Assembly: GCF_030580865.1 (NCBI RefSeq) | Contig: NZ_JAUQSY010000004.1 | Location: 310,001-374,000, forward strand | Source: Hymenobacter aranciens | GTDB taxonomy: Bacteria > Bacteroidota > Bacteroidia > Cytophagales > Hymenobacteraceae | Reading direction: 5' to 3' | Length of the DNA: 64,000 nucleotides | Shown: one piece after another, positions 33,089 to 42,018 of the stretch | How the letters are laid out: every line of letters begins with the position of its first letter | How positions within the stretch are numbered: the stretch's first letter is position 1 | Notes under the pieces: model-generated | Told to the model about the DNA's origin: nothing | The model's database searches: none | What the model saw: only the letters and a program-made list of their open reading frames with translations | Program-made: the position numbers and the translations under genes

Positions 33089-33700
33089 ATGATGCACATC
33101 TCCCCACCCGATTCGGTCCCCACGCTGCCCGAGCTGCTGGCGGCCTGCCAGCGGCAGGAGCGGCTGGCGCAGCGACGGCTGTATGGGCAGTTTCACGGCT
33201 TTGCCCTGACGGTGTGTCTGCGCTACGCCCGCAACCGCGAGCAGGCGCTGGAGGCGGTGAACGACGGGTTTCTGAAAGTATTCCGCGACCTGCACCGCTT
33301 CGACGCCAGCCGCCACCCGCAGGATGTGCCGGGCTCGTTCCGGGGCTGGCTCAAGCGCATTATGATTCACACGGCCATCGACCATTACCGGGCCAACGAG
33401 CGCCACCAATACCAACAAGAGCTGGACGATACTACCTATAATCAAGCCGATGGCGGCGCCACGCCTCTCGATTCGCTGAGCTACGACGAGCTGCTGGCGC
33501 TGGTGCAGCGCCTGCCCCCGGCCTACCGGGCGGTGTTCAATCTGATTGTCATCGACGGCTTCGGGCACGAGGAAGTGGCCGAGCAGCTGGGCATTTCGGT
33601 GGGCACTTCCAAGTCGAATCTATTCAAAGCCCGCGCCCACCTCCGGACGATGCTGGCCCATACTTCCACTCCTTCACTTGCACGCTATGTGGTCGGATAA
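33089..33700 (+). CDS. ECF-type RNA polymerase sigma factor
   Basis: A 203-residue extracytoplasmic-function sigma factor. Region 2 includes LYGQFHGFALTVCLRYARNR and AVNDGFLKVFRDLHRFD, then FRGWLKRIMIHTAIDHYR; region 4 includes LVQRLPPAYRAVFNLIVIDGF and GISVGTSKSNLFKARAHLR, the DNA-reading helix. Such factors redirect polymerase to a small regulon when released from an anti-sigma partner. Its end overlaps the next gene by 14 bases, which points to translational coupling with that probable partner. Confidence 0.93.
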   Translation: MMHISPPDSVPTLPELLAACQRQERLAQRRLYGQFHGFALTVCLRYARNREQALEAVNDGFLKVFRDLHRFDASRHPQDVPGSFRGWLKRIMIHTAIDHYRANERHQYQQELDDTTYNQADGGATPLDSLSYDELLALVQRLPPAYRAVFNLIVIDGFGHEEVAEQLGISVGTSKSNLFKARAHLRTMLAHTSTPSLARYVVG

Positions 33701-35378
33701 GGAGCTTGATGACGCCTTCCGCCGGCTGGCGCCGCCCGAGCCGGAGGCCGAGCCTTTCCCGCTCGACGCCTGGCTGCGCCTGGAGCAGCAGCTCGACAAG
33801 ACGGCGATGGAGCGCGAGTTCCGGCGACGGCTGTGGCGGTTTTTCGCCGCCGAGATGCTGGTGGTGGCCGTGGGCGCGCTGCTGTGGCTGGCGTGGCCGG
33901 TACGGCAACGGGCGGTGGCGGTGGGCGGTGGGGTTGCGGCAAGCCCTGCGGCACGGGTGGCGGGAGCGAATAGCCCGACTACCGGAGCCAGGGCCGCGGC
34001 ACCAGGTTGGCAGCAAAAACCAGGCGTCCGTTCATCCGGCGCCGTTGCCAGCGGCGCTATTGATGACGCTGGCGCGGCGGCTGTAGCCTCGGCTCCAGCT
34101 TCGCCGAGCGACAACAACTCGATTGAGGCTACAAATGCGGGTGCCGGGCTGGCTCGGGCTGCAACTGGTGGTAATACGCATTCCGCTAGCAGTGGCGCGG
34201 CCGGGCACGCAGGCCATGCCGCTACCACCGCTGGCACGGCCAGCGATTCAGCCGTTTCTGCCGGTCGCAGCCCAGGTGGTTTAGTGGCTGCCGGGCTGGC
34301 AGCTGCCGAACGGCAGCAGGCGAAAGCCGCACGGATACCTGGGGGGCGTGAACCTTCGGCGGCGGCTCGTCCGAAAATGACGGCTTATACCGCCGCGCGT
34401 GCTAAAGCCCCGCGCACCGCTGGTAGCCGAACAGGCCGTGCTTCCACCACACTCCACAGCAAGCATTTTGCTGCCAACACATCTACAACTCGTGCCACCA
34501 ACGGTAGTCATGGCAAGCAAAAGGCGCTGACCTCTTCCCGTTTTCAATCAGCAGCTTCCAGGCCTGCTGATGCAACGCTGACACAATTGGCGGCTATTGC
34601 GCCTGCGCCAGGAAATGCAGCTTCGGTGCCCACAGTAGCTGATGCAACTGGTAGCCTCACTGCGGCCGCAACGGAATTAGCCGAGTTGCAGCCGCGGCCT
34701 GTAGCCCTACAAACGGATTCGGCCACTGCCCTACCCGCGCCGCTGGCCGCCCTCCCCTTTACTACCGCGCCGCTGCCGGAGCCCTTCCGGCAACCCCGGC
34801 TCTACCTCGGCCTGCTGGCCGCGCCCGACGTGAGCACTGTGAAAATGGCCGACTACCAGGCGCCTACCCCTAACCTGGGCGTGCTGCTGGAATACCGTCT
34901 GACCACCCGCCTACGAGTGAACACCGGCTTGCTACACAGCACCAAGCAGTACCGCGCCCGACGGCAGGACTACGACTGGTCGTACTACCCGCGTGGGGCC
35001 ACCGGCACTTTCGAGTGGGTTGATGGGCGCTGCACCATCCTCGATGTACCCGTGAACCTGCGCTACGACGTGCTGGCCCGGCCGCGCTACCAGGTATTCG
35101 GCTCGGCCGGGTTGTCGAGCTTGTTTATGCAGCACGAGAACTACGCCTACGATTACGAGTACTACGGTCGGCTATACCGTTGGGAAAGCAGCTTCACTAA
35201 TGAAAACCAGCACTGGTTTAGCGTGCTCAATCTGTCGGCGGGTTATGAGCACAACCTTAGCCAGCATTGGCGGTTGCAGGTCGAGCCCTACGTGAAGATG
35301 CCGCTGGGCGGTGTGGGCGCCGGCAAGGTGCGATTGATGAGCGGCGGCGTATTTTTCGGGGTGAAATACGGGCTGTAG
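33687..35378 (+). CDS. Probable dual-membrane-spanning anti-sigma factor: inner-membrane helix, long linker, outer-membrane barrel
   Basis: A 563-residue protein with three parts. Residues 1-50 are charged and cytoplasmic (DKELDDAFRRL, LRLEQQLDKTAMEREFRR), like anti-sigma N-termini. One helix follows at ~51-70 (FFAAEMLVVAVGALLWLAWP). Residues ~75-365 are a low-complexity Ala/Ser/Thr/Gly linker, and ~370-563 are an outer-membrane beta-barrel of alternating aromatic strands (PRLYLGLLAAPDVS, GVLLEYRLTTRLRVNTGLL, ending GGVFFGVKYGL). It starts inside the sigma gene. This layout matches dual-membrane anti-sigma factors described in Bacteroides, which connect both membranes in one chain. No signal peptide precedes the helix. 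Sigma binding is inferred from position and layout. Confidence 0.8.
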   Translation: MWSDKELDDAFRRLAPPEPEAEPFPLDAWLRLEQQLDKTAMEREFRRRLWRFFAAEMLVVAVGALLWLAWPVRQRAVAVGGGVAASPAARVAGANSPTTGARAAAPGWQQKPGVRSSGAVASGAIDDAGAAAVASAPASPSDNNSIEATNAGAGLARAATGGNTHSASSGAAGHAGHAATTAGTASDSAVSAGRSPGGLVAAGLAAAERQQAKAARIPGGREPSAAARPKMTAYTAARAKAPRTAGSRTGRASTTLHSKHFAANTSTTRATNGSHGKQKALTSSRFQSAASRPADATLTQLAAIAPAPGNAASVPTVADATGSLTAAATELAELQPRPVALQTDSATALPAPLAALPFTTAPLPEPFRQPRLYLGLLAAPDVSTVKMADYQAPTPNLGVLLEYRLTTRLRVNTGLLHSTKQYRARRQDYDWSYYPRGATGTFEWVDGRCTILDVPVNLRYDVLARPRYQVFGSAGLSSLFMQHENYAYDYEYYGRLYRWESSFTNENQHWFSVLNLSAGYEHNLSQHWRLQVEPYVKMPLGGVGAGKVRLMSGGVFFGVKYGL

Positions 35379-35429
35379 ACCCGACGCTACGGGCGCAATA
35401 TCTTTTTTAGTGCATTCTCTTTCTCATTT

Positions 35430-35822
35430 ATGAGCTTTTTCTCTACTCGTTGGCTGGCCGGTGCGTTGGTAGCCACGTTGGTTGGCCTGTCCCTTAGCAC
35501 GCCCAGCTGCACCTACTCGCACGGCGAGCCCGTGCCCTGCATCACCGACACAACCAGCATTACCTACGCCGCCGTGGTGTCGCCCATCATCCAAGCCAAT
35601 TGCCTCGACTGCCACAATACGGCTAACTACCAGAATGATGGCGACTTCCAAAACTTTGACCAGTTCACGGTGCTGCAAAGTCACGCCCTGAGTGGGCAGC
35701 TGATGCGCTGCCTGCGGCACGAGCCAAGCGTATCGGCCATGCCCAAAGGCCGCGCCAAGCTCTCGGACTGCGATATTGCCCGCATTCAGGCCTGGGTCGA
35801 TGCCGGTGCCCTCAACAACTAG
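35430..35822 (+). CDS. Exported c-type cytochrome-like protein, one haem motif
   Basis: A 130-residue exported protein with a signal segment (LAGALVATLVGLSLS), a cysteine soon after it, and one haem-attachment motif ANCLDCH near residue 60. The end, ALSGQLMRCLRHEPSVSAMP followed by LSDCDIARIQAWVDAGA, is the usual C-terminal helix of these one-haem domains, with the Met supplying the second ligand. It precedes a YceI and a DUF5777 gene closely and is probably cotranscribed with them. Confidence 0.88.
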   Translation: MSFFSTRWLAGALVATLVGLSLSTPSCTYSHGEPVPCITDTTSITYAAVVSPIIQANCLDCHNTANYQNDGDFQNFDQFTVLQSHALSGQLMRCLRHEPSVSAMPKGRAKLSDCDIARIQAWVDAGALNN

Positions 35823-35857
35823 CCTTGCACGCCGCCGCTTCCCCCTCGCTTCCCGCT

Positions 35858-36436
35858 ATGAAACGCTTCCTGTTCCTCTTCATTCCCACGCTGCTGGCGG
35901 CGGCCGGGGCCACTATGGCCCAGGGTCGCTACCTCACCAAAACGGGCCGCGTCACGTTTTTCTCGGCCAGCCCGATTGAGGATATTGAGGCCCAGAACCA
36001 GCAGGCCGGCGCCATGATTGACCTCGGCTCCGGCCAGGTGGCCATCTCGATTCCCATCCGTAGCTTCACTTTCAAGCGCACCCTCATGCAGGAGCACTTC
36101 AACGAGAACTATCTGGAGTCGGATAAATTTCCTAAGGCCACCTTCAGCGGTAAGCTGCTCGGCACCAACGCTGCCACGCTCGGCCAGGGCCAGCAAAAGG
36201 TGACGGTGGAAGGCGACCTCACCATTCACGGCGTCACGCACCACGTCACGGTACCCGGCGTGGTAGAGCTCAAAAACAACCAGTTGCAGGCCACCGCCAC
36301 GTTTTCGGTAGCCCCGGCCGACTACAAAATCGAAATTCCCCTGCTTGTACGCGACAAGATTGCCAAAACAGTGAGCGTGCGCGTAGCCCTGGCCTGCGAC
36401 CCGGTGGCTACCACCCCCAGCGCCAAGACTCCCTAA
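35858..36436 (+). CDS. YceI-family periplasmic lipid-binding protein
   Basis: A 192-residue exported lipocalin-like protein; YceI proteins bind isoprenoid-type lipids such as polyprenols in the periplasm. Signal peptide ends near TMAQG. Family motifs are GRVTFFSASPIEDIEAQN, FKRTLMQEHFNENYLESDKF, and DLTIHGVTHHVTVPG. The ATG at 35858 is used because the in-frame TTG upstream would place residues before the signal peptide. Spacing to the cytochrome gene is 35 bases and to the DUF5777 gene 20 bases. Confidence 0.93.
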   Translation: MKRFLFLFIPTLLAAAGATMAQGRYLTKTGRVTFFSASPIEDIEAQNQQAGAMIDLGSGQVAISIPIRSFTFKRTLMQEHFNENYLESDKFPKATFSGKLLGTNAATLGQGQQKVTVEGDLTIHGVTHHVTVPGVVELKNNQLQATATFSVAPADYKIEIPLLVRDKIAKTVSVRVALACDPVATTPSAKTP

Positions 36437-36456
36437 CGCTCCATTTCCCGTTATTT

Positions 36457-37368
36457 ATGAATCGTACGCTTTACTCGCTATTGCTTACCGGCGGCCTGCT
36501 GCTGGGCGCCGCCGCCCCCGCCCTGGCCCAGGACGACCTGCTGAACGAGCTCGAAAAAGAAACCACCGACCCGCAGCGGCGCGAGGTAGTGCAAGCCACC
36601 TTCAAAGGCACGCACATCGTTAATTCCCAGTCCATCGAAACGCCCGGCAAGGGCACGCTGGCCTTCCTCATCCAGCACCGCTTTGGCACTTTGAATAGCG
36701 GCGCCTACGAATTTTTCGGCCTCGACCAGGCCGAGTTGCGCCTGAGCTTCGAGTACGGCCTCAGCAACCGGCTGGCGCTGGGCGTGGGCCGCACCAAGCT
36801 TGGCAAAACCTTCGATGGCTTCGTGAAATACCGCGCTTTGCAGCAAAGTACCGGCGCGGGCGCCATGCCCGTTTCGCTGTCGCTGCTAGCGTCGGCGGCC
36901 ATCGTCACCACCAAGTTTGCCACGGTGCCGGGCGTGGAAGGGCGCGATGCCTCGTCGCGCCTGGCCTACACCTACCAGGCACTGCTGGCCCGCAAGTTTA
37001 GCCCCAGCCTGTCCATTCAACTGATGCCGACCCTTATCCACCGCAACTACGTGGATACCGACGCGGAGCAGAACGACGTGTACGCCCTCGGCGGCGCCAT
37101 CCGGCAGAAGGTGAGCAAGCGCATTGCCCTCACGGCCGACTACTTCTACGTGCTGCCCGGCCACACCGCCGACACCTACCGCAACGCCGCCGGCCTCGGC
37201 GTCGACATCGAGACGGGCGGCCACGTATTCCAGCTGCACTTCACCAACTCGCAGGGCCTCATCGAGTCGCAGTTCGTGCCACAGACCAGCGGCAATATCT
37301 GGGACGGTGATATTTACTTCGGCTTCACCGTGGCGCGGAATTTCACGGTTAAGTCGAATTTGAAGTAG
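36457..37368 (+). CDS. DUF5777 outer-membrane barrel protein
   Basis: A 303-residue protein with signal peptide ending APALAQ and about ten amphipathic strands rich in aromatic residues (LAFLIQHRFGTLN, LRLSFEYGLSNRLALGVGR, KRIALTADYFYVLPG), ending with a barrel-type FGFTVARNFTVKSNLK. It belongs to DUF5777, a beta-barrel family whose genes are regularly next to YceI and cytochrome genes in Bacteroidota. Function unknown. Confidence 0.9.
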   Translation: MNRTLYSLLLTGGLLLGAAAPALAQDDLLNELEKETTDPQRREVVQATFKGTHIVNSQSIETPGKGTLAFLIQHRFGTLNSGAYEFFGLDQAELRLSFEYGLSNRLALGVGRTKLGKTFDGFVKYRALQQSTGAGAMPVSLSLLASAAIVTTKFATVPGVEGRDASSRLAYTYQALLARKFSPSLSIQLMPTLIHRNYVDTDAEQNDVYALGGAIRQKVSKRIALTADYFYVLPGHTADTYRNAAGLGVDIETGGHVFQLHFTNSQGLIESQFVPQTSGNIWDGDIYFGFTVARNFTVKSNLK

Positions 37369-37383
37369 GGGATAAAAAGAAAT

Positions 37384-37508
37384 GTCATCCTGAGCGCAGC
37401 GAAAGGACCTCGCCCGCTTCGTTGTGGCGGTAATCTTAATCGTTTAGACGAAAAAGAATTACTACCACAAAGAAGCGGGCGAGGTCCTTTCGCTGCGCTC
37501 AGGATGAC
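37384..37508. repeat. Dispersed palindromic repeat, copy 2 (near-perfect)
   Basis: Two 51-base arms (37384-37434 and 37458-37508) are inverted copies with only three mismatches, all in the inner third. The outer 37 bases are identical, beginning GTCATCCTGAGCGCAGCGAA. It lies between the convergent DUF5777 and NifU-like genes and probably also acts as a terminator region. Confidence 0.9.
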
Positions 37509-37526
37509 GTGCTGGCTTGTCTGTTC

Positions 37527-38129
37527 TTACACCAAGATACCCTCGGCCACCACGCTCTGCACCTCCGGCACCATGCGCTTGAGCAGGTTTTCGATGCCCG
37601 ACTTGAGCGTAACGGTAGCCGAGGGGCAGCCCGAGCAGGAGCCCTGCAGGTTCACGGTCACGATGCCGTCGTGGTAGCTTTTGAAGGTGATGTTACCGCC
37701 GTCCTGCTCCACGGCGGGGCGCACGTAGTTGTCGAGCAGGTCAATGATTTTCTGGGACGTCTGGCTGTCCTGGGCGCTGGGGTCGCCGGCCGAAGCGGCC
37801 TGAGCGGCCTTTTGTTCGGCGGCGGGGTCCACAGTGAACAGCGGGCCACCGGCTTCCACGTAGCTTTTCAGGAATTGGCGCAGCTCGGGGATGATGTGCG
37901 TCCAGCCCAGGTCGGCTTGGGTTTTGGTGATGGTCACGAAGTTCTGGGCGATGAAGACGCGGCCCACATAATCGAAATTGAACAGCTCCTGGGCCAGCGG
38001 CGAGTTGGCGGCGGCTTCCAGGGTGGGATAATCCACGCTCACGCCGTCGGCGAGGAGCTGCTGGTTGAGCACGAACTTCATGCTCTCGGGGTTTGGCGAC
38101 GCTTCGGCGTAAATCGAGACAGCGGACAT
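37527..38129 (-). CDS. NifU-like Fe-S cluster carrier
   Basis: A 200-residue protein with an N-terminal Nfu domain (SPNPESMKFVLNQQLL) and a C-terminal NifU domain carrying the cluster cysteines in QGSCSGCPSATVTLKSGIE. It is expected to carry Fe-S clusters to target enzymes. A variable Ala/Gln/Asp-rich linker lies between the domains. A promoter element on the same strand is 134 bases upstream. Confidence 0.94.
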   Translation of the reverse strand: MSAVSIYAEASPNPESMKFVLNQQLLADGVSVDYPTLEAAANSPLAQELFNFDYVGRVFIAQNFVTITKTQADLGWTHIIPELRQFLKSYVEAGGPLFTVDPAAEQKAAQAASAGDPSAQDSQTSQKIIDLLDNYVRPAVEQDGGNITFKSYHDGIVTVNLQGSCSGCPSATVTLKSGIENLLKRMVPEVQSVVAEGILV

Positions 38130-38262
38130 ATTGTTGATTTTCTGGTTTTTGGACTAAGAACTGTGGCTGGCGGCTCGTTGATTATCAACCGTAAACCGGC
38201 CTCACAACTACCTGCTGGCAGCCAGCAGCGGCACTACAACAGCGCGAAGGCGCCGGAGGTTG

Positions 38263-38270
38263 CAAAGGTA
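38263..38270 (-). promoter_or_regulatory. -7 promoter element TACCTTTG upstream of the NifU-like gene
   Basis: An exact TAnnTTTG on the minus strand, in the gap between the divergent NifU-like and OmpA-family genes. The leader would be about 130 bases, longer than usual here. Confidence 0.45.
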
Positions 38271-38394
38271 CAACCGGCGCGGGGCTACGGAGTTGGAGCG
38301 TTTAGTTTCCCGCCGTCCGGCTCGTCGGATACTTCCCAATAAATCAGGGCTGGCACGGATAGTAAGTGTGCCCTTAGTTGGCCCAACTTGCGGC

Positions 38395-40605
38395 ATGAAG
38401 TGCTTCTCTATTCGCTGGCTGCTGCTCAGCCTGCTGGTCCTGCGGCTGAGCAGCCCGGCCCGCGCCCAAACCCTGCCGCCCGACCTGCTGCTTAATGAGG
38501 ATTTTCAGGACAACCGTCGCAGCTGGTACACTGGCAATAACGCCGACTGGCAGGTGAGCCTCACACCCGGCGACTACCGCCTGACCAGCCGCAACAGCGG
38601 CGGCCGTTTCGCGTGGCAAAACCTGGCTCTAAACACAGCGGCCGACTTCGTTATCGAAGCTGAAATGAGCAACACCAGTTCCGGCGCGCTGGTGTGGGGC
38701 GCCCGGTCGGCCGCCGATGCGCCGATTGCGGCTATCATTCCCGGCGGCTTCGTGGCCGGCGGTTGGCGCGGCGGCAAATACTCGACTCACAACGAAGGCG
38801 CTACGCGAACAACCGCCGCCCGGCCGCTGGGCGAGTGGAACACCCTGCGCGTGGCGCGGCGCGGCGCCACCATCTACTACTCGGTGAATGGCACCGAGGT
38901 ATGGCACGAGCCCGTGGAGGCCGTGGCCGCCGCGCCGCTGGGCACGCTGGTAGGCTTTCAGAGTGAAGGCAATACGGTGGTGCGAGCACGCCGCCTGCGG
39001 GTGTGGCACCACTCGCTGGTGAAGCGTCTGCCCGGCCTGCCCACCACCCTGAGCCGCGAGCGGCTGGGCCCGCAGCTTAACTCGCCCCGGTACAACGACG
39101 GGGCGCCGGTGCTCTCGCCCGACGGGCAGGAACTGTACTTCTCGCACTGGCAGCCCGACGCGCCCAAGCGCTGCGACATCCTGCGCAGCCGCCGCCAGCC
39201 CGACGGCTCCTGGGGCCCGGCCGAAGACCTGGGCGCCCCCCTCAACAACGGCGGCTACAGCTGCCCGCTGGGCATCACGCCCGATGGACAAACTCTGCTG
39301 GTGCTCAACCACTACCTACCCGACGGCCGGCCCGCGCCCAGCGGCGGCTGCTCGCTCAGCCACCGCCAGCCCGACGGCCGCTGGGGCGTGCCCGAGCCGC
39401 TCGTCATCCCGGGTTTGCCCAACCGCGTGGCCTACTATTACTTCTCGCTGGCAGCCGACGGCCTCACCCTGGTCATGGCTTTCGAGGACGAGGCGCCGGG
39501 CAGCCCGCGCGGCGACCTCTACGTGAGCCACCGCGCCGCCGATGGCCGCTGGAGCCGCCCCCAAAGTCTGGGCCCGGTGGTGAACAGCGCGGGCCGCGAA
39601 AACTCGCCTTTTCTGGCGCCCGATGGCCGCACGCTCTACTTCGCCTCCGAAGGCCACCCCGGCTACGGCGACAGCGACCTGTTCGTGACCCGCCGCCTCG
39701 ACGACAGTTGGACGCGGTGGAGCGAGCCGCTCAACCTGGGCCCGGGCATCAACTCCAGCGGCATGGAAGCCTGCTACACCCTAAGCGCGGCCGGCGACGA
39801 AGCCTATTTCTGCGCCCGCCAGTGGCCCGAGCCGCTGGAGGATATCTTTCGGGTAAAGCTGCCCGCGGCGGCCCGCCCCAGCCCCACGCTGCTGCTACGC
39901 GGCCGGGTGCTCGATGCGCTTACCCATCAGCCGATTGGCGGGGCGGCGGTGTATTACGAATTACTACCCGAGGGCCAAACCGCCGGCCTTGCCCAGGCCG
40001 CCGTCGGCACCGGCGCCTACCAGGTAGTGCTGCCCAGCGGCGGCACCTACGGCCTGCGGGCCACCGCCCCCGGCTACCTTTCCGTGAATGAAAACCGCGA
40101 CCTGAGCACCGCCAGCCAGTACGCCGAAACCACGCAGGACTTGCTGCTACTGCCGCTGCCGGCCCCGGTAGCCGCCCGCGCCGTGGTGCCGGCGGCTACC
40201 GAAGTTGCCGTGCTGCCCAGCCAATTGCGGGGCGTGGCTGCGCCGGCAGTGGCGCTTAAAGAAGAGAAAATCACGCTGAACAACGTGTTTTTCGTGCGGA
40301 GCAAGCCCGTGCTGCTGCCGGGCTCTTTTCCCGAGCTAAAGCGCTTGGCCCAAACCCTGAAAGACAGTCCGACGCTCGAAATTCGCCTCGATGGCCATAC
40401 CGACAACGTGGGCGGCCCGGCCGAAAACAAAACCCTGAGCGAGCAGCGCGTGGCCGCCATCAAGGCCTTTCTGGTGAAGCAGGGCATCGCCGAAAACCGC
40501 CTGAGCACCCGCGGCTACGGCGGCATCCGGCCCATTGCCCCCAACGACACGGAGGCCAACAAAGCCCGCAACCGCCGGGTGGAGTTTGTGATTCTGCAAC
40601 GGTAA
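38395..40605 (+). CDS. Large multi-domain OmpA-family outer-membrane protein
   Basis: A 736-residue exported protein. In order: a signal peptide (ends SSPARAQ), a ~160-residue concanavalin-like region resembling DUF1080 (FQDNRRSWYTGNNADWQ, GGRFAWQNLAL), several WD40/PD40-type strands at ~215-480 (repeated SPDGQELYFSH, APDGRTLYFASE), a carboxypeptidase-regulatory domain at ~502-570 (RGRVLDALTHQPIGGAAVY), and an OmpA domain at ~625-736. The OmpA part ends LDGHTDNVGG, LSTRGYGG and NRRVEF, as needed to bind peptidoglycan. An in-frame start at 38260 would put 45 residues before the signal peptide, so ATG 38395 is used. Confidence 0.9.
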   Translation: MKCFSIRWLLLSLLVLRLSSPARAQTLPPDLLLNEDFQDNRRSWYTGNNADWQVSLTPGDYRLTSRNSGGRFAWQNLALNTAADFVIEAEMSNTSSGALVWGARSAADAPIAAIIPGGFVAGGWRGGKYSTHNEGATRTTAARPLGEWNTLRVARRGATIYYSVNGTEVWHEPVEAVAAAPLGTLVGFQSEGNTVVRARRLRVWHHSLVKRLPGLPTTLSRERLGPQLNSPRYNDGAPVLSPDGQELYFSHWQPDAPKRCDILRSRRQPDGSWGPAEDLGAPLNNGGYSCPLGITPDGQTLLVLNHYLPDGRPAPSGGCSLSHRQPDGRWGVPEPLVIPGLPNRVAYYYFSLAADGLTLVMAFEDEAPGSPRGDLYVSHRAADGRWSRPQSLGPVVNSAGRENSPFLAPDGRTLYFASEGHPGYGDSDLFVTRRLDDSWTRWSEPLNLGPGINSSGMEACYTLSAAGDEAYFCARQWPEPLEDIFRVKLPAAARPSPTLLLRGRVLDALTHQPIGGAAVYYELLPEGQTAGLAQAAVGTGAYQVVLPSGGTYGLRATAPGYLSVNENRDLSTASQYAETTQDLLLLPLPAPVAARAVVPAATEVAVLPSQLRGVAAPAVALKEEKITLNNVFFVRSKPVLLPGSFPELKRLAQTLKDSPTLEIRLDGHTDNVGGPAENKTLSEQRVAAIKAFLVKQGIAENRLSTRGYGGIRPIAPNDTEANKARNRRVEFVILQR

Positions 40606-40656
40606 AAACGACCTGGGTATCGCACTTCTTAATGCGCTCAATGATAACTTGCGCCC

Positions 40657-42018
40657 GTGCCTTTCCCCTACCTGACAACTCGTTTACGCGCCGCGCTTTT
40701 TCGCCCCATTGATATTGCGTGGCTGGTTTTGTTTCGCATTGGGGCCGGCGTGCTCATTGCTACTGAGCATCTTGGCGCAGTAATTATGGGGCACCCGCAG
40801 CAGTATCTGGCGGCGCGGCACCACTTTACCTACCTGCTGGCGCCGTTGCCCGACTTATCGGCGCCGGCGTTATATGCCTTCTACGCGGCCACCATCGGGG
40901 CGGGGCTGGCGGTGGCGGCAGGCTGGCACTACCGGCTGGCAGCGGCCGTCCTGACCGTCGGAACGTGGTGGATTTTCCTGCTCGATTCGACGGGCTATAT
41001 CAATCACCACTATCTGTTCTGCCTCATTGCCGGGCTGCTGCTGGTGCTACCCGCGCACCGCGCCGCCTCGCTCGACGGGCGCGCCGGGCGCGTGACGCCC
41101 TCCCCCACCGCCCCAGCCTGGACACGCTACCTGCTGCTGGGCCAGGTGAGCATCGTGTACTTTTTCGCCGGCCTGGCCAAGCTCAACCCCGACTGGCTGG
41201 CCGCCCGCCCGCTCACCATCTGGCTGGGCCACAAAGGCAACTGGTGGCTCATTGGCCCGCTGCTGACAACGGCTTGGCTACCTTGGCTGATGAGCTACGC
41301 CGGGCTGCTGCTCGACCTCTTTATCACACCCTTGCTACTGTGGCGGCGCACCCGGCCCTGGGCCTACGGCGCGGCCGCGTTTTTCCACCTCAGCAACGTG
41401 GCCATCTTCGGCCTGGGCACTTTCCCGTGGTTTTCGCTGCTGATGACGGCCCTGTTTTTTGACCCTGATTTTCCGCGCCACCTGCCAGGTGCGGTGGGCC
41501 GCTGGTTTCGGCAGCGGGTGCCGCAGCCCACTGCTGCTGATGTTATTACAATACCCTCGCCACTATTACTACGCACCGTCGTGCTGGGCCTCACGGTGTA
41601 CGCCGCCGTTCAGATTGCCGTGCCGCTCCGGCATTTCCTCTATCCCGGCGAGGTACATTGGACTGAGCAGGGTCACAACTTTGCCTGGCACATGATGCTG
41701 CGCAACAAGGACAGTAACGCCCAGTTCCGCGTCCGCTTCGCCGCCGATGGCCACGAGGAAGTAGCCGACCTCTCGCAACTACTCAGCCCCCGCCAGCGCA
41801 AATTCGCCGACTTTCCCGACAATCTGCTGCGCGTAGCTCACTGGCTGGCCGAGGATTACCGCGCCCAGGGTCGCCCGCTGGCGGCCGTATACGTCGATTC
41901 GCAGGTGTCGCTCAACGGCCGCCCGGCCAAGCCGTTCATCGCACCCGACGTGAATTTACTGGACTACGAGCCGACTTTGGCCCCGGCCGCGTGGCTGACG
42001 GCTGCGCCGCCGCTATAA
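40657..42018 (+). CDS. HTTM-domain membrane protein (vitamin K gamma-carboxylase-like)
   Basis: A 453-residue membrane protein with about eight helices and the HTTM-family signature: [19 protein letters not shown], then [19 protein letters not shown] segments, [13 protein letters not shown], and [10 protein letters not shown] followed by a soluble C-terminal part. It is related to vitamin K-dependent gamma-carboxylase, but whether bacterial members carboxylate proteins is unsettled. The start is GTG at 40657, with no nearer ATG. Its stop overlaps the aroC stop by six bases (convergent). Confidence 0.9.
   Translation: MPFPYLTTRLRAALFRPIDIAWLVLFRIGAGVLIATEHLGAVIMGHPQQYLAARHHFTYLLAPLPDLSAPALYAFYAATIGAGLAVAAGWHYRLAAAVLTVGTWWIFLLDSTGYINHHYLFCLIAGLLLVLPAHRAASLDGRAGRVTPSPTAPAWTRYLLLGQVSIVYFFAGLAKLNPDWLAARPLTIWLGHKGNWWLIGPLLTTAWLPWLMSYAGLLLDLFITPLLLWRRTRPWAYGAAAFFHLSNVAIFGLGTFPWFSLLMTALFFDPDFPRHLPGAVGRWFRQRVPQPTAADVITIPSPLLLRTVVLGLTVYAAVQIAVPLRHFLYPGEVHWTEQGHNFAWHMMLRNKDSNAQFRVRFAADGHEEVADLSQLLSPRQRKFADFPDNLLRVAHWLAEDYRAQGRPLAAVYVDSQVSLNGRPAKPFIAPDVNLLDYEPTLAPAAWLTAAPPL

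Noticed and set aside
33546..33686. Longer N-terminus for the barrel protein starting inside the sigma gene
   Set aside because: The added residues are the out-of-frame translation of sigma region 4; ATG 33687 gives a sensible cytoplasmic start.
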